Positions 8,697 to 16,975 of a stretch of DNA of 64,000 nucleotides are shown here, one piece after another (the stretch's first letter is position 1; the number at the start of each line of letters is the position of its first letter). Under the pieces are notes generated by a model, which had not been told where the DNA came from, searched no databases, and saw only the letters and a list, made by a program, of their open reading frames with translations. A program made the translations under genes and the position numbers. Source of the stretch: Polyangiaceae bacterium (GTDB lineage: Bacteria > Myxococcota_A > Polyangia > Polyangiales > Polyangiaceae); the NCBI GenBank assembly GCA_015075635.1, contig JABTUA010000003.1:1922001-1986000 (forward strand). Direction: 5' to 3'.

Positions 8697-10143
8697 TGCT
8701 CCCGCTGCTGCTGCTACCGCTGCTCCCGCTGCCGTCGCCGATGCACGCGCCGCACGAGCCGAGCGCGCAGATCAGCAGGATCAGCAGGATCACGATGATG
8801 ATCACCGTGGTCGAGGCGCAGCCGCCGCTGCCTCCGGAGGAGCCGCCGCCTGCCGCGATGCCCTGCGCCCCCGCGCCGTCCACTGGCAGCCCGAAGGCGT
8901 TGGCGATCACCGCCCAGGGCATGGGCGCGGAGTAGCTCCAGTTGGCCTCCCCGCCGCCCGCCTCGCGGGAGAGCACGTCGTTGCCGCTGATGAAGTCGGT
9001 GACCTGCGTCTCCTCGCCGATCTCTGCCTTCCAGTAGATCTCGCCGAGCACGTAGTCCACGCGGGCCACGTTCTGGTTGCGGCGCGAGAAGCTGCGGCCG
9101 CCCCAGCCGACCTGGTTGGGCATGCCGTAGAGCTCGAGCTCGGCCAGGTTCACCGACGTGACCCAGCTCCACCCCGTCTCCGGGTCCTTGACCAGCCAGC
9201 GGTAGCCGACGGGCTGCGACCAGAGCAGGAACTCCTCCCAGGTGTAGCGCTCGCCTTCGAAGTCGCTGGAGCGCTTCATGTAGGCGATGCAGATGTACTC
9301 GACGCCGTCCAGCGTGCCGCGGCCCCCGATGGGGATGTCCGGCAGCTGCATGGCGCGCTCCTGCTGCGCCACCACCTGCTGGAGGGCCACGTCGCTGACC
9401 GCGCCGCAATACGGGCAGCCCACGCGCTCGGCGCGATCCCCGGCGAGCTTCGGGATGTCGCCGCCGCACTGCGGGCACTTGATCATCGCCGACTTGATCT
9501 TCTGAGCGCTGCGCGGACCGAGCTGGGTCACCTGCATCTGCGGCTCGTCGAACACCCAGCCGGTGAAGACCTCGTAGGAGCCGCGATTGTCGTGGTAATC
9601 GAGGGTCGCGAAGGCGTTGTTGACGCCGTAGCAGTCGGCGTAGTGGCGGACGAATCCGCGCGGGAAGGCGGCGGGCAGCTCGCCCTCCGCGCTGACGATG
9701 GTGCCGGTCTTGATCTCGGCGACGCGGAAGTTCCCGGCCGCGCCGAGCGGCACGTCCATCTCGACGTAGAGCGCGGTGTAGGGCGGGATCGCCAGCCCCG
9801 GCGTCTGGCTGGTGACGTACCACTTGCCCTGCGCGTACGCGAGCCAGCCCCAGGCCTGTCCGTAGTCGAAGGCGACGTAGTACTCGTCCCAGGGTCCCTT
9901 GCCGTGGTCGAGCTGGACGCGGCCGAGCACCTCGAAGGGCCGCCCCGAGAGCGTGCCCTGGTCACCGACGGCGATCAGCGACGGTGTGTTCGCGATGTCG
10001 GCGACCTTGCCCAGGTTCTCCAGGCCGCGGTCCGAGCGCACCACCGTGGCGCGGCAGTACTCGCAAACCTTGGCGATGGACGAGCCCACTCCGAACTCGA
10101 TCGACGCCCCACAGCTCGGGCAGCTCCCCTGCGCGACGGCCAT
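8653..10143 (-). CDS. Double DUF4178 protein with zinc ribbons and a C-terminal membrane anchor
   Basis: This 496-residue protein has the order: zinc ribbon (C8-x2-C11, C27-x2-C30), first DUF4178-like domain (~60-200, with DEYYVAFDYGQAWGWLAY), second zinc ribbon (~C223-x2-C226, C243-x2-C246), second DUF4178-like domain (~270-410), one strongly hydrophobic segment (~446-466) and a Gly/Ser tail. DUF4178 proteins are known to neighbour membrane-fused spermidine synthases, DUF350 proteins and S-adenosylmethionine decarboxylases. Here the gene overlaps such a synthase. A role as an envelope-associated partner of that enzyme is inferred from context. Biochemical function is unknown. Confidence 0.82.
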   Translation of the reverse strand: MAVAQGSCPSCGASIEFGVGSSIAKVCEYCRATVVRSDRGLENLGKVADIANTPSLIAVGDQGTLSGRPFEVLGRVQLDHGKGPWDEYYVAFDYGQAWGWLAYAQGKWYVTSQTPGLAIPPYTALYVEMDVPLGAAGNFRVAEIKTGTIVSAEGELPAAFPRGFVRHYADCYGVNNAFATLDYHDNRGSYEVFTGWVFDEPQMQVTQLGPRSAQKIKSAMIKCPQCGGDIPKLAGDRAERVGCPYCGAVSDVALQQVVAQQERAMQLPDIPIGGRGTLDGVEYICIAYMKRSSDFEGERYTWEEFLLWSQPVGYRWLVKDPETGWSWVTSVNLAELELYGMPNQVGWGGRSFSRRNQNVARVDYVLGEIYWKAEIGEETQVTDFISGNDVLSREAGGGEANWSYSAPMPWAVIANAFGLPVDGAGAQGIAAGGGSSGGSGGCASTTVIIIVILLILLICALGSCGACIGDGSGSSGSSSSGSSGVRSGSGVYSGGK

Positions 10144-10373
10144 TCAGTAACTCGGGACGGACTCTAGCATCATCGCCGGACTCTTTGACACGATCCGAAC
10201 GCGAGGCCCGCGCCCGACGAAAACTGGCCAAAAACACCTGAGAAGGCCGGGCTTCTCGATTCACCTTGCCCGCACCGAAGTAACGAGCGCGCTGTCCTTC
10301 GGAGCACGGCGCGGCGCCCGCGCGGGGCGGCACGGGGCGGCGCTCAGCCGCGCATGCGCGCGCGGAACAGAGC

Positions 10374-10632
<259 letters not shown>

Positions 10633-10711
10633 GTACTGGTGGTACCGGGTGGTACCGGAGGTACCGGACAGGACATCGCTGACAGCTGGGGTCCTTCCGG
10701 GCCGCGTGGCT

Positions 10712-10751
10712 TGCACGCGCGTGCCAGCTGACGCTGGCACTGGCGCGTGCA
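10712..10751. other. Strong stem-loop upstream of the four-helix-bundle gene
   Basis: The inner arms gtgccagc and gctggcac pair perfectly around tgac. After a 2-nt bulge the outer arms tgcacgcgc and gcgcgtgca pair as well, giving about 17 base pairs. No T-run follows, so it is not a classical Rho-independent terminator. It could be a REP-like palindrome or an mRNA structure. Confidence 0.6.
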
Positions 10752-10770
10752 GCGCTCTCGGGATTTGTCC

Positions 10771-10849
10771 TCGGCCCGTGGAGGACCACGCAGCTCAGGT
10801 GGGTCGATCCGGCTGCCTGGTTTTCGAGTCCTTCACCGGGGGTGAAAGG
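10771..10849 (+). repeat. Direct repeat, left copy
   Basis: This ~80-bp segment begins tcggcccgtg and ends ggtgaaagg. It recurs at 12279-12361 with only scattered differences, one of them a small insertion. The two copies bracket the four-helix-bundle gene, the DnaA-like fragment and the minisatellite. Confidence 0.8.
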
Positions 10850-10860
10850 ACTCGAAAACC
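10819..10860. repeat. Inverted repeat abutting the start codon of the four-helix-bundle gene
   Basis: The left arm begins ggttttcgagtcc and the right arm ends ggactcgaaaacc. The arms pair over 19-20 bp with one bulged base and a short G-rich loop. The right arm ends directly before the ATG at 10861, so the stem would occupy the whole ribosome-binding region. The second direct repeat (12279-12361) carries a diverged left arm but not the right arm. Confidence 0.7.
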
Positions 10861-11196
10861 ATGCCCCAGCCTTCTCTCCCACACCATCGACTGCTCGCCT
10901 GGCATCTCGCCGCGGAGCTCGTGCGGCTCGTGAACGACATCCGCATCAGCGACGCCGAGGACCGGCGCGAGGCGCGGCGGGCCGCCAAGAGCTGCGCGCG
11001 CAACGTCGCCGAAGGCGCGGGCCGCACCTCGCGCGCCGACAAGGCCCGCGTCTACGCCATCGCCCGCGGCGAGTGCGGCGAGTGCGTCGCCAGCGTCGAG
11101 CTCGCAGGCGCGACGGGCGCCTGCGCAGCCGGTGACGTCGCTCGGGTGACCGAGCTCGGGAGCCGGCTGTCCGCGATGCTGTACCGGTTGAGCTAG
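10861..11196 (+). CDS. Four-helix-bundle protein (23S rRNA intervening-sequence protein family)
   Basis: This 111-residue protein belongs to the IVP/Avd-like four-helix-bundle family. It shows the family signature in order: helix 1 LLAWHLAAELVRLVNDI, the core motif RRAAKSCARNVAEGAGR, then DKARVYAIARGECGECVASVEL and a final amphipathic helix. Related proteins occur inside rRNA intervening sequences and, as Avd, beside reverse transcriptases of diversity-generating retroelements. Neither an rRNA nor a reverse transcriptase is visible here. No recognisable ribosome-binding site precedes the ATG, because an inverted repeat fills that space. The gene sits in a repeat-bounded island. Its function is unknown; nucleic-acid binding is likely from the basic core. 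Confidence 0.82.
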   Translation: MPQPSLPHHRLLAWHLAAELVRLVNDIRISDAEDRREARRAAKSCARNVAEGAGRTSRADKARVYAIARGECGECVASVELAGATGACAAGDVARVTELGSRLSAMLYRLS

Positions 11197-11211
11197 CCTT
11201 CGGCCTGAGAT

Positions 11212-11440
11212 TCGACTCGGGCTCGTCGAGCGCGGTCTCGCCGGCGCGGATGGTCGTGCGATCCCGGTCGAAGATGCGGCCCAGCTCGGAGAAGCTGAAG
11301 CTGCGAGCGGGGTCATGTCGCAAGAGGTACCAGACCTCCTGGCAAGCGGCCACGGCGGCCTGCGAGCGTCCGCGACCGCAGACTTCGTCGAGCAGGACGC
11401 CGCGGCGCTCGCAGACGCTCAGGACGAGCGGCAAGAGGCT
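11212..11440 (-). pseudogene. Orphan DnaA domain IV-like helix-turn-helix fragment
   Basis: On the minus strand a stretch of ~75 codons reads LLPLVLSVCERRGVLLDEV, then GRGRSQAAVAACQEVWYLL and FSELGRIFDRDRTTIRAGE. This matches the helical layout of the DnaA C-terminal DNA-binding domain, with DRDRTTI at the place of the DnaA signature GRDHTTV. No AAA+ domain, no plausible ATG and no stop near the domain end are present. The frame runs from the minisatellite into the antisense of the four-helix gene. Such domains also cap some IS200/Y1-type (RAYT-like) transposases, so this may be the remnant of one. It is probably not a functional gene as it stands. Confidence 0.5.
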
Positions 11441-11447
11441 GCGTGCG

Positions 11448-12270
11448 GGAGAGCACGCGACTCGATGCAGCTCTAAGCCTGCCGGAGGGGTGTCCCACGC
11501 GAGCGAAGTGTGCGGTTGGGGGTGCGGTTGGGCGTGCGGTTGGGCGTGCGGTTGGGCGTGCGGTTGAGCGTGAGGGAGAGCACGCGACTCGATGCAGCTC
11601 GAAGCCTCATGGAGGGGTGTCCCACGCGAGCGAAGTGTGCGGTTGGGGGTGCGGTTGGGCGTGCGGTTGGGCGTGCGGTTGGGCGTGCGGTTGAGCGTGA
11701 GGAGAGCACGCGACTCGATGCAGCTCGAAGCCTCATGGAGGGGTGTCCCACGCGAGCGAAGTGTGCGGTTGGGGTGCGGTTGGGCGTGCGGTTGGGCGTG
11801 CGGTTGGGCGTGCGGTTGGGCGTGCGGGAGAGCACGCGACTGGATGCAGCTCGAAGCCTCATGGAGGGGTGTCCCACGCGAGCGAAGTGTGCGGTTGGGC
11901 GTGCGGTTGGGCGTGCGGTTGGGCGTGCGGCAGAGCACGCGACTCGATGCGGCTCGAAGCCTGACGGACGGAGGGGTGTCCCACGCGAGCGAAGTGTGCG
12001 GTTGGGCGTGCGGTTGGGCGTGCGGTTGGGCGTGCGGCAGAGCACGCGACTCGATGCGGCTCGAAGCCTGACGGACGGAGGGGTGTCCCACGCGAGCGAA
12101 GTGTGCGGTTGGGCGTGCGGTTGGGCGTGCGGTTGGGCGTGCGGTTGGGCGTGCGGTTGGGCGTGCGGTTGGGCGTGCGGTTGGGCGTGCGGTTGGGCGT
12201 GCGGTTGGGCGTGCGGTTGGGCGTGCGGTTGGGCGTGCGGTTGGGCGTGCGGTTGAGCGTGCGGGAGAGC
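11448..12270. repeat. Compound minisatellite: six long units, each with a nested 12-bp repeat
   Basis: Six units begin at about 11448, 11574, 11701, 11828, 11932 and 12040. Each has a ~65-bp head (gagcacgcgactcgatgc ... cgagcgaagtgt) followed by a run of gcggttgggcgt 12-mers: about 3-5 in units 1-5 and about 13 in the last. Heads of units 1-4 and 5-6 form two sequence subtypes. The array follows the DnaA-like fragment and ends at the right direct repeat. All ORFs through it are repetitive in every frame. Confidence 0.9.
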
Positions 12271-12278
12271 ACGCGGCT

Positions 12279-12361
12279 TCGGCCCGTGTGTGGAGGACCA
12301 CGCAGCTCGGGTGGGTCGTCCGGGCTGCATGGTCTTCGAGTCGTTCAACGGGGGTGAAAGG
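12279..12361 (+). repeat. Direct repeat, right copy
   Basis: This is the second copy of the segment at 10771-10849. It is about 90 percent identical by eye and lies 1.5 kb downstream in the same orientation. It differs by a tgtg insertion and several substitutions in the part that forms the hairpin in the left copy. After ggtgaaagg the two copies diverge. Confidence 0.8.
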
Positions 12362-12406
12362 TCGCCACGCGTGTGGGGAGTCCGCGGAGCGAGAGGAAAT
12401 CCCCGC

Positions 12407-13384
12407 TCACTTCGCTTCGGCCCGCGTCTCCCGCAGGGCCTCGTCTACCAGTGAGGCCAGCTCGTCCGTGGCGCGATCCTTCTTCGCCGCCTTCTTCGGC
12501 TGCGGCGCCGTCTGAAGCATCGCCTCGAGCTCGGCCAGGGACAGGTCGTCGTCGTGCTTCTTCATGCCGAACAGGCCGCCGAACAAGGGCTTGTCCTTGG
12601 CCAGGTCGAAGTCGCCTTCGGCCAGGCGCTCGGGCGATTCCTTCAGGGCGCGCAGGAGGGCGCTGTTCCTCTCGAGGAGGGCCCGCGCGTCGTCGAACGC
12701 CTCGCGCTGCGTGGGCGGCAGCTCCTTGGCCAGGGCGCGCGCGGAGTGCTCGCCGCGGGCCGTGAACAGCACGCAAGCGATGGACAGCTCCGCCGGTCCG
12801 AGGGCGGTCAGCTTGGCCACGCTGGGGCCGCCGCAGCTCTTGGAGTAGATGTGCGAGCCCTCCAGCATCAGCTCGCCGAACCCCAGCGCCACCGCCGTGA
12901 GGTCCACGCTGAGCTCCAGCGGCTCGTCGATGGAGTCGCCCTCGTTCTTGGTCTCCATCAGGAAGACGTAGGCGAGCGCGCGCGCCACCGTGGCGGTCAG
13001 CGCGACCGGGTGCCGGAGCTCGGCCTCCTGGAGCTGGAGCCGCCAGCCGTCGCCGTCGTCCACCAACCGAGTGGGCGACTCGGTGTTCGCACCCTTGGGC
13101 ACGGCGCAGCCCCCGGTGCCGCAGCCCCCGCCACCGTGCGCGTGCTCTTCGCCCTCGGCGTCGATCAGCACGGGCTTGACCGGGATGTCCGCCATGCCGG
13201 CGTGCTCCTGCATCCGCTTGACCAGACGCCGCAGCGACTTCGCGTCGGCCTTGAACGTGTCTGGAAAGAACTTCTCGGTGGGCAGGACGAGCGGGCGCTC
13301 ACCCAGCTCGGGGCCCAGGCGCTGGATGAGGCGGGCGTAGCGCTGCACGACGGCCCGCACGACGGGCTCGGGAAGCTGTTCCAT
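12407..13384 (-). CDS. Conserved-looking cytosolic protein of unknown function
   Basis: I do not recognise this 325-residue protein. No signal peptide or membrane span is visible. The N-terminal ~95 residues are helical with a VLPTEKFFPDTF motif. Around residues 82-94 lies a His/Gly/Cys cluster (HAHGGGGCGTGGC) that could bind a metal ion. The middle (~120-215) contains GFGELMLEGSHIYSKSCGG, which looks like a conserved core. The C-terminal ~100 residues are helical, with a short Gly/Phe break (FGGLFGMKK) and a Lys/Ala-rich tail. It stands alone, between the repeat island and a 36-bp tandem repeat. Confidence 0.7.
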   Translation of the reverse strand: MEQLPEPVVRAVVQRYARLIQRLGPELGERPLVLPTEKFFPDTFKADAKSLRRLVKRMQEHAGMADIPVKPVLIDAEGEEHAHGGGGCGTGGCAVPKGANTESPTRLVDDGDGWRLQLQEAELRHPVALTATVARALAYVFLMETKNEGDSIDEPLELSVDLTAVALGFGELMLEGSHIYSKSCGGPSVAKLTALGPAELSIACVLFTARGEHSARALAKELPPTQREAFDDARALLERNSALLRALKESPERLAEGDFDLAKDKPLFGGLFGMKKHDDDLSLAELEAMLQTAPQPKKAAKKDRATDELASLVDEALRETRAEAK

Positions 13385-13399
13385 GGGCCAATGGTGACA

Positions 13400-13585
13400 G
13401 ACCCCGGGGCGTCAGTCCACGGAGCGCGGCGCGCGGAGCCCGGGGCGTCAGTCCACGGAGCGCGGCGCGCGGAGCCCGGGGCGTCAGTCCACGGCACGCG
13501 GCGCGCGGAGCCCGGGGCGTCAGTCCACGGCACGCGGCGCGCGGAGCCCGGGGCGTCAGTCCACGGCACGCGGCGCGCGGACCCC
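13400..13585. repeat. 36-bp tandem repeat, five copies, reaching into a gene 3' end
   Basis: Five nearly identical 36-bp units (cccggggcgtcagtccacgg plus cacgcggcgcgcggag or gagcgcggcgcgcggag variants) run head to tail. The rightmost unit holds the last codons and the stop of the minus-strand gene at 13556-14086 (…GVRAPRAVD). The other four are copies of that gene end, stop codon included, placed downstream of it. The array fills the space up to the ATG of the 12407-13384 gene. Confidence 0.9.
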
Positions 13586-14086
13586 GGAGCGAGAGAGGTC
13601 GCCGCGGCGGATGCGCTCGAGCTCGGCGAGCCGGATCACCACGCCCCGAGCCACGATGTCGAGCACGTGCTCGATGACCTGGCGCCGCTTGCGCGGATCA
13701 CCGGAGAAGGTCAGGTGGCTCTTGGCGGCCTGGCCCCGCGGCAGCCTGCCCACGGCGGTGCAGCGCACGCGCAGCACGTCCCCGTCGTCCTGGATCGAGA
13801 GCTCCGAGATGGTGAAGCGATACTGGATCACGTTGTTGCGGCCCGCGCCCCACTTGGCGCGCCGGGACTCGCGGAGCAGGCGCTTCTTCAGGTACTTGGT
13901 GTAGCCCTTGGCGTTGGCGACGTCGGGCGGAAGCTCGACCTTGACGATCTTGATGGTCGGCCGCCCGTTGGGCGTGATCAGCGCGAGGCGCGCGTCCTTC
14001 TTCTCGCTCGGCTTGCCCTTGGCCGAGGCCGGGACCGCCGCGAGGAGAAGCGCACCGCACAGGGCCAGCCGGGAAAGGCCTCTCAT
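13556..14086 (-). CDS. Secreted protein of unknown function
   Basis: I do not recognise this 176-residue protein. The ATG at 14086 gives a clear signal peptide (residues 1-22, LALCGALLLAAVPASA). A basic mature domain follows: ARLALITPNGRPTIKIVKVELP, then YTKYLKKRLLRESRRAKWG, then an alternating beta region (YRFTISELSIQDDGDVLRVRC). This resembles small periplasmic beta-sandwich proteins. The C-terminal codons are the template of the 36-bp tandem repeat that continues past the stop. It diverges from glpA across 85 bp. Confidence 0.7.
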   Translation of the reverse strand: MRGLSRLALCGALLLAAVPASAKGKPSEKKDARLALITPNGRPTIKIVKVELPPDVANAKGYTKYLKKRLLRESRRAKWGAGRNNVIQYRFTISELSIQDDGDVLRVRCTAVGRLPRGQAAKSHLTFSGDPRKRRQVIEHVLDIVARGVVIRLAELERIRRGDLSRSGVRAPRAVD

Positions 14087-14171
14087 ATCGTCCCGGACGC
14101 TACGCCGCGGCGGTTGGCCGGCCAAAATTTCCGGGGTCTCGGCCCGCGAACCTGCTAATTCCGTGCCCGCC

Positions 14172-15851
14172 ATGCCCGTTCAGGCTGCCTCCGACCGACC
14201 CGACGTGGACGTCGTCGTCATCGGCGGTGGAGTCAATGGTAGCGGCGTGGCGCGCGACGCCGCGCTCAGGGGGCTCTCGGTCGCGCTGTTCGAGCGCAAC
14301 GACATCGCCTTCGGCGCCAGCGGCAACTCCAGCGGCATGATCCACGGCGGGCCGCGCTACCTCACCTACGACCCCGACGTGACGTACACGTCGTGCCTGG
14401 ACTCGGGGCACATCCAGCGCATCGCGCCGCACCTGCTGTTCCGCATCCCGTTCCTGGTTCCCATCCAGGCCGGCCGCTACCCGGCCAGCGTCGCGCTCAC
14501 GGGCTACGACGCGTTCTTCGACCTCTACGACAAGTACCAGGAGCTGAAGAGCGGCAAACCCCACGTCCGGCTGAGCGTGGACGAGATGCGCCAGCTGGAG
14601 CCGGGCCTGAAGGGCGATGCCGTCGGCGGCGTGACGTTCGACGAATGGGGCATCGACGGCGCGAGGCTCTGCATCGGCAACGTGGTGGACGCCATCGAGC
14701 ACGGCGCGGAGGTGTACGTCCACACCACCGTCACCGAGGTGACCCGCCGCGAGGACGGCAGCGTGAGCGGCGTGCGTTATCGCAACCGAGTGACCGGAGA
14801 GAGCGGCGCGCGCACGGCGCGCGTGGTGGTCAACGCGACCGGAGCTTGGGCGCCGCTCACCGGCACCTTGGCCGGCCTCGAGCCCAAGGCCGCGCGCATC
14901 CGTCCTGGCAAGGGCATCCACGTCTTCCTGGATCGCCGGCTCACGAACTACGCGGTCGTCGCCACGGCCATCGACGGCCGGCAGGTGTTCCTCTTGCCCT
15001 GGCAGAACATGTCGGTGCTGGGCACGACCGACGACGACTACTACGGCGATCTGGACGAGGTCGTCGCCAACGGAGACGAGGTCCGCTACCTGACGCAGGC
15101 GGTGGAGCGGGTGTTCCCCGCCGTGAAGAGCGCCCGCGCCATCGGCACCTGGGGCGGTGTGCGCCCCACGCTCTACGCTTGGGGCCCGAACGAAGACAAG
15201 CTGAGCCGCGAGCACGAGATCGTCGATCACGCCGCGCACGGCGCCGACGGCTTGTATTCGATGATCGGCGGCAAGCTGGCCAGCTACCGGATCTTCGCCG
15301 AGGAGATGACGGACGTCGTCGCCAAGCGTCTCGGCAATGAGACGCCGGTCAAGACCCACGTCTCGCCGCTGCCGGGCGGGGACGAGGTCATCGATCCCTT
15401 CGTGCTCAGCGACGACGGCCTGATGGACCCGGTGGCCGCGCTCCGGTTGGAGTACCGCCACGGCAGCCGCGCGCTCAGGGTGATGGAGCGTATCGCCAGA
15501 GAGCCACGCGAGGCGCGCGTGACCTGCGAGTGCGAGCCCGTGCTCGAGGCCGAGGTGCGCTACGTCGTCGAGCACGAGCTGGCGACCAGCGTGGAGGACG
15601 TGTCGCGCCGGACCCGGCTCGGGCTCGGCTCCTGCGGGGGCATGCGCTGCGCCGCGCGCTGCGGCGCCATCGTCGCACAGATGAAGGAGCGCTCGCCGGA
15701 GTCGGGGCGCCGGGACGCGCTGCGCTTCCTCGAGCGGGCGCGGCGGCGCAGGCTCGCGGCGGTGGGGCCCGCGCAGGCGCAGCAGGAGGCGCTGGCGCTG
15801 GCCCACCTGCGCGCTCAAGTCGGCCGGGAGCCGGGCGAGGACGAGGCATGA
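14172..15851 (+). CDS. glpA: Anaerobic-type glycerol-3-phosphate dehydrogenase, large FAD subunit
   Basis: This 559-residue FAD flavoprotein oxidises sn-glycerol 3-phosphate to dihydroxyacetone phosphate. The N-terminal dinucleotide fold is VDVVVIGGGVNGSGVARDAA (~residues 11-30), followed by the family motif ASGNSSGMIHGGPRYL. The C-terminal part carries a BFD-like [2Fe-2S] region: CECE (~455) and then RRTRLGLGSCGGMRCAARCG (~485-500). This places it with GlpA rather than aerobic GlpD. ATG 14172 is used; an in-frame GTG three codons upstream is possible. The stop overlaps the glpB start as ATGA. No glpC iron-sulfur subunit follows in the window, so the electron acceptor must be encoded elsewhere or differ. 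Confidence 0.88.
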   Translation: MPVQAASDRPDVDVVVIGGGVNGSGVARDAALRGLSVALFERNDIAFGASGNSSGMIHGGPRYLTYDPDVTYTSCLDSGHIQRIAPHLLFRIPFLVPIQAGRYPASVALTGYDAFFDLYDKYQELKSGKPHVRLSVDEMRQLEPGLKGDAVGGVTFDEWGIDGARLCIGNVVDAIEHGAEVYVHTTVTEVTRREDGSVSGVRYRNRVTGESGARTARVVVNATGAWAPLTGTLAGLEPKAARIRPGKGIHVFLDRRLTNYAVVATAIDGRQVFLLPWQNMSVLGTTDDDYYGDLDEVVANGDEVRYLTQAVERVFPAVKSARAIGTWGGVRPTLYAWGPNEDKLSREHEIVDHAAHGADGLYSMIGGKLASYRIFAEEMTDVVAKRLGNETPVKTHVSPLPGGDEVIDPFVLSDDGLMDPVAALRLEYRHGSRALRVMERIAREPREARVTCECEPVLEAEVRYVVEHELATSVEDVSRRTRLGLGSCGGMRCAARCGAIVAQMKERSPESGRRDALRFLERARRRRLAAVGPAQAQQEALALAHLRAQVGREPGEDEA

Positions 15852-16975
15852 AGGTGCTGGTGATCGGCGCCGGTGTGGCGGGGACCGCCGCCGCGTGGGC
15901 CGCGGCGCGCGCGAGCGCGGAGGTGGTCGTCGTCCACGATCGCGCTGGGGCCTCGGCGCTCGGCAGCGGCGCGGCCGACTTCGATCCCTGGGAGCGAGCG
16001 AGGGCGCCCCACGAGCTCGGCGCCGAAGAGGCCGAGCACCTCCGGGCCCTGGGCTACGTCGCTGGATCGGAGCCGTGCCTGCTCGCGACCTCGGCGGGAC
16101 TGCTGCGCCCCGCGCGCGCGCGGGACGGCGCCCTCTTGGATCTGGCGGAGCTCGGCGGGCGGCGGATTGCCGTCGCCGAGCTGGTTCGCGACGACTGGGA
16201 CGCGCCGCTCTTGGCGCACGCGCTCAGCGAGACGGCCTGGGCGAAGCGGACGGGCACGCGCTTCGAACCTCGCGCGCTCGAGCTCGACGCGGAGCGCGCT
16301 CTGCCGGCGTACGACTTCGCCGCGCGCTTCGAGGACGAGGCCGAGCTCGAGAAGCTCGGTGCAGAGCTCGCGAAGGCGGGCGGCGGGGCGGACGCCTGGC
16401 TGCTCGGACCGTGGCTCGGCACGAAGCCCGGCGTGGCGGAGGCGCTGCGCAAGCGCGTCGAGCTGCCGCTCGGCGAGGCGCTCTCGCTCCCCGGCGGCGC
16501 GGCGGGGGCGCGCTTCGAGGCGGCGCGCGACGCGCTTTTGTCCGAGCGCTCGATTCAGGTTCGCCGCGCACGCGTCGAGCGCGTCTCGGCTTCGACGGCG
16601 GTGTTGGAGGGGGGCGAGGAGCTCGCCGTGGACCGAGTCGTGCTCGCCCTCGGCGGCGTGCTCGCCGGGGGCATCGTGCTCGACCCCGCGCGTCCCGATC
16701 ACCCGGGAGGCGCGGGGCTTCGGCCTTCGCTGGACGCTCCCGTGGTCTTGGAGCTGGACGGCTTGCCCGTGGATGCCGTCTCCACGCTCCACGGCGTGGA
16801 TCTCGCGAGCCACGGCGTCGAGCTGCTCGAGCGCGTTGGCATCGCGGTGAGCGGCGCAGCGGCCCGGGGAGCGCCGGGGATCTTCGTGGCGGGCGACGCC
16901 GTCGCCGATCGGCCGCGCACCTGGCTTCGCGCCTTGGCGTCGGGGCTCGCGGCGGGTCGGGCGGCGGCGACCTGA
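15848..16975 (+). CDS. glpB: Anaerobic glycerol-3-phosphate dehydrogenase subunit B
   Basis: This 375-residue flavoprotein subunit partners GlpA. It has an N-terminal dinucleotide-binding motif (MKVLVIGAGVAGTAAAWAAA), the SALGSGAADFDPW stretch characteristic of GlpB, and a C-terminal FAD-closing motif (GIFVAGDAVADRP). In the studied enterobacterial enzyme GlpB is FMN-binding and passes electrons to membrane-bound GlpC. The ATG at 15848 overlaps the glpA stop, so the two subunits are co-translated. GlpC is not adjacent: the next gene encodes an unrelated exported protein. Confidence 0.82.
   Translation: MKVLVIGAGVAGTAAAWAAARASAEVVVVHDRAGASALGSGAADFDPWERARAPHELGAEEAEHLRALGYVAGSEPCLLATSAGLLRPARARDGALLDLAELGGRRIAVAELVRDDWDAPLLAHALSETAWAKRTGTRFEPRALELDAERALPAYDFAARFEDEAELEKLGAELAKAGGGADAWLLGPWLGTKPGVAEALRKRVELPLGEALSLPGGAAGARFEAARDALLSERSIQVRRARVERVSASTAVLEGGEELAVDRVVLALGGVLAGGIVLDPARPDHPGGAGLRPSLDAPVVLELDGLPVDAVSTLHGVDLASHGVELLERVGIAVSGAAARGAPGIFVAGDAVADRPRTWLRALASGLAAGRAAAT

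Noticed and set aside
10861..11196. Diversity-generating retroelement based on the Avd-like four-helix protein
   Set aside because: No reverse transcriptase and no template/variable repeat pair with adenine-specific differences is visible.
11448..12270. CRISPR-like array
   Set aside because: Repeats are spaced by further copies of a 12-mer, not by unique spacers, and no cas genes are present.
11473..12348. Long His/Arg/Pro-Thr repeat ORFs across the minisatellite
   Set aside because: Open frames exist in all six frames because unit lengths avoid stops; no start signals or non-repeat domains.
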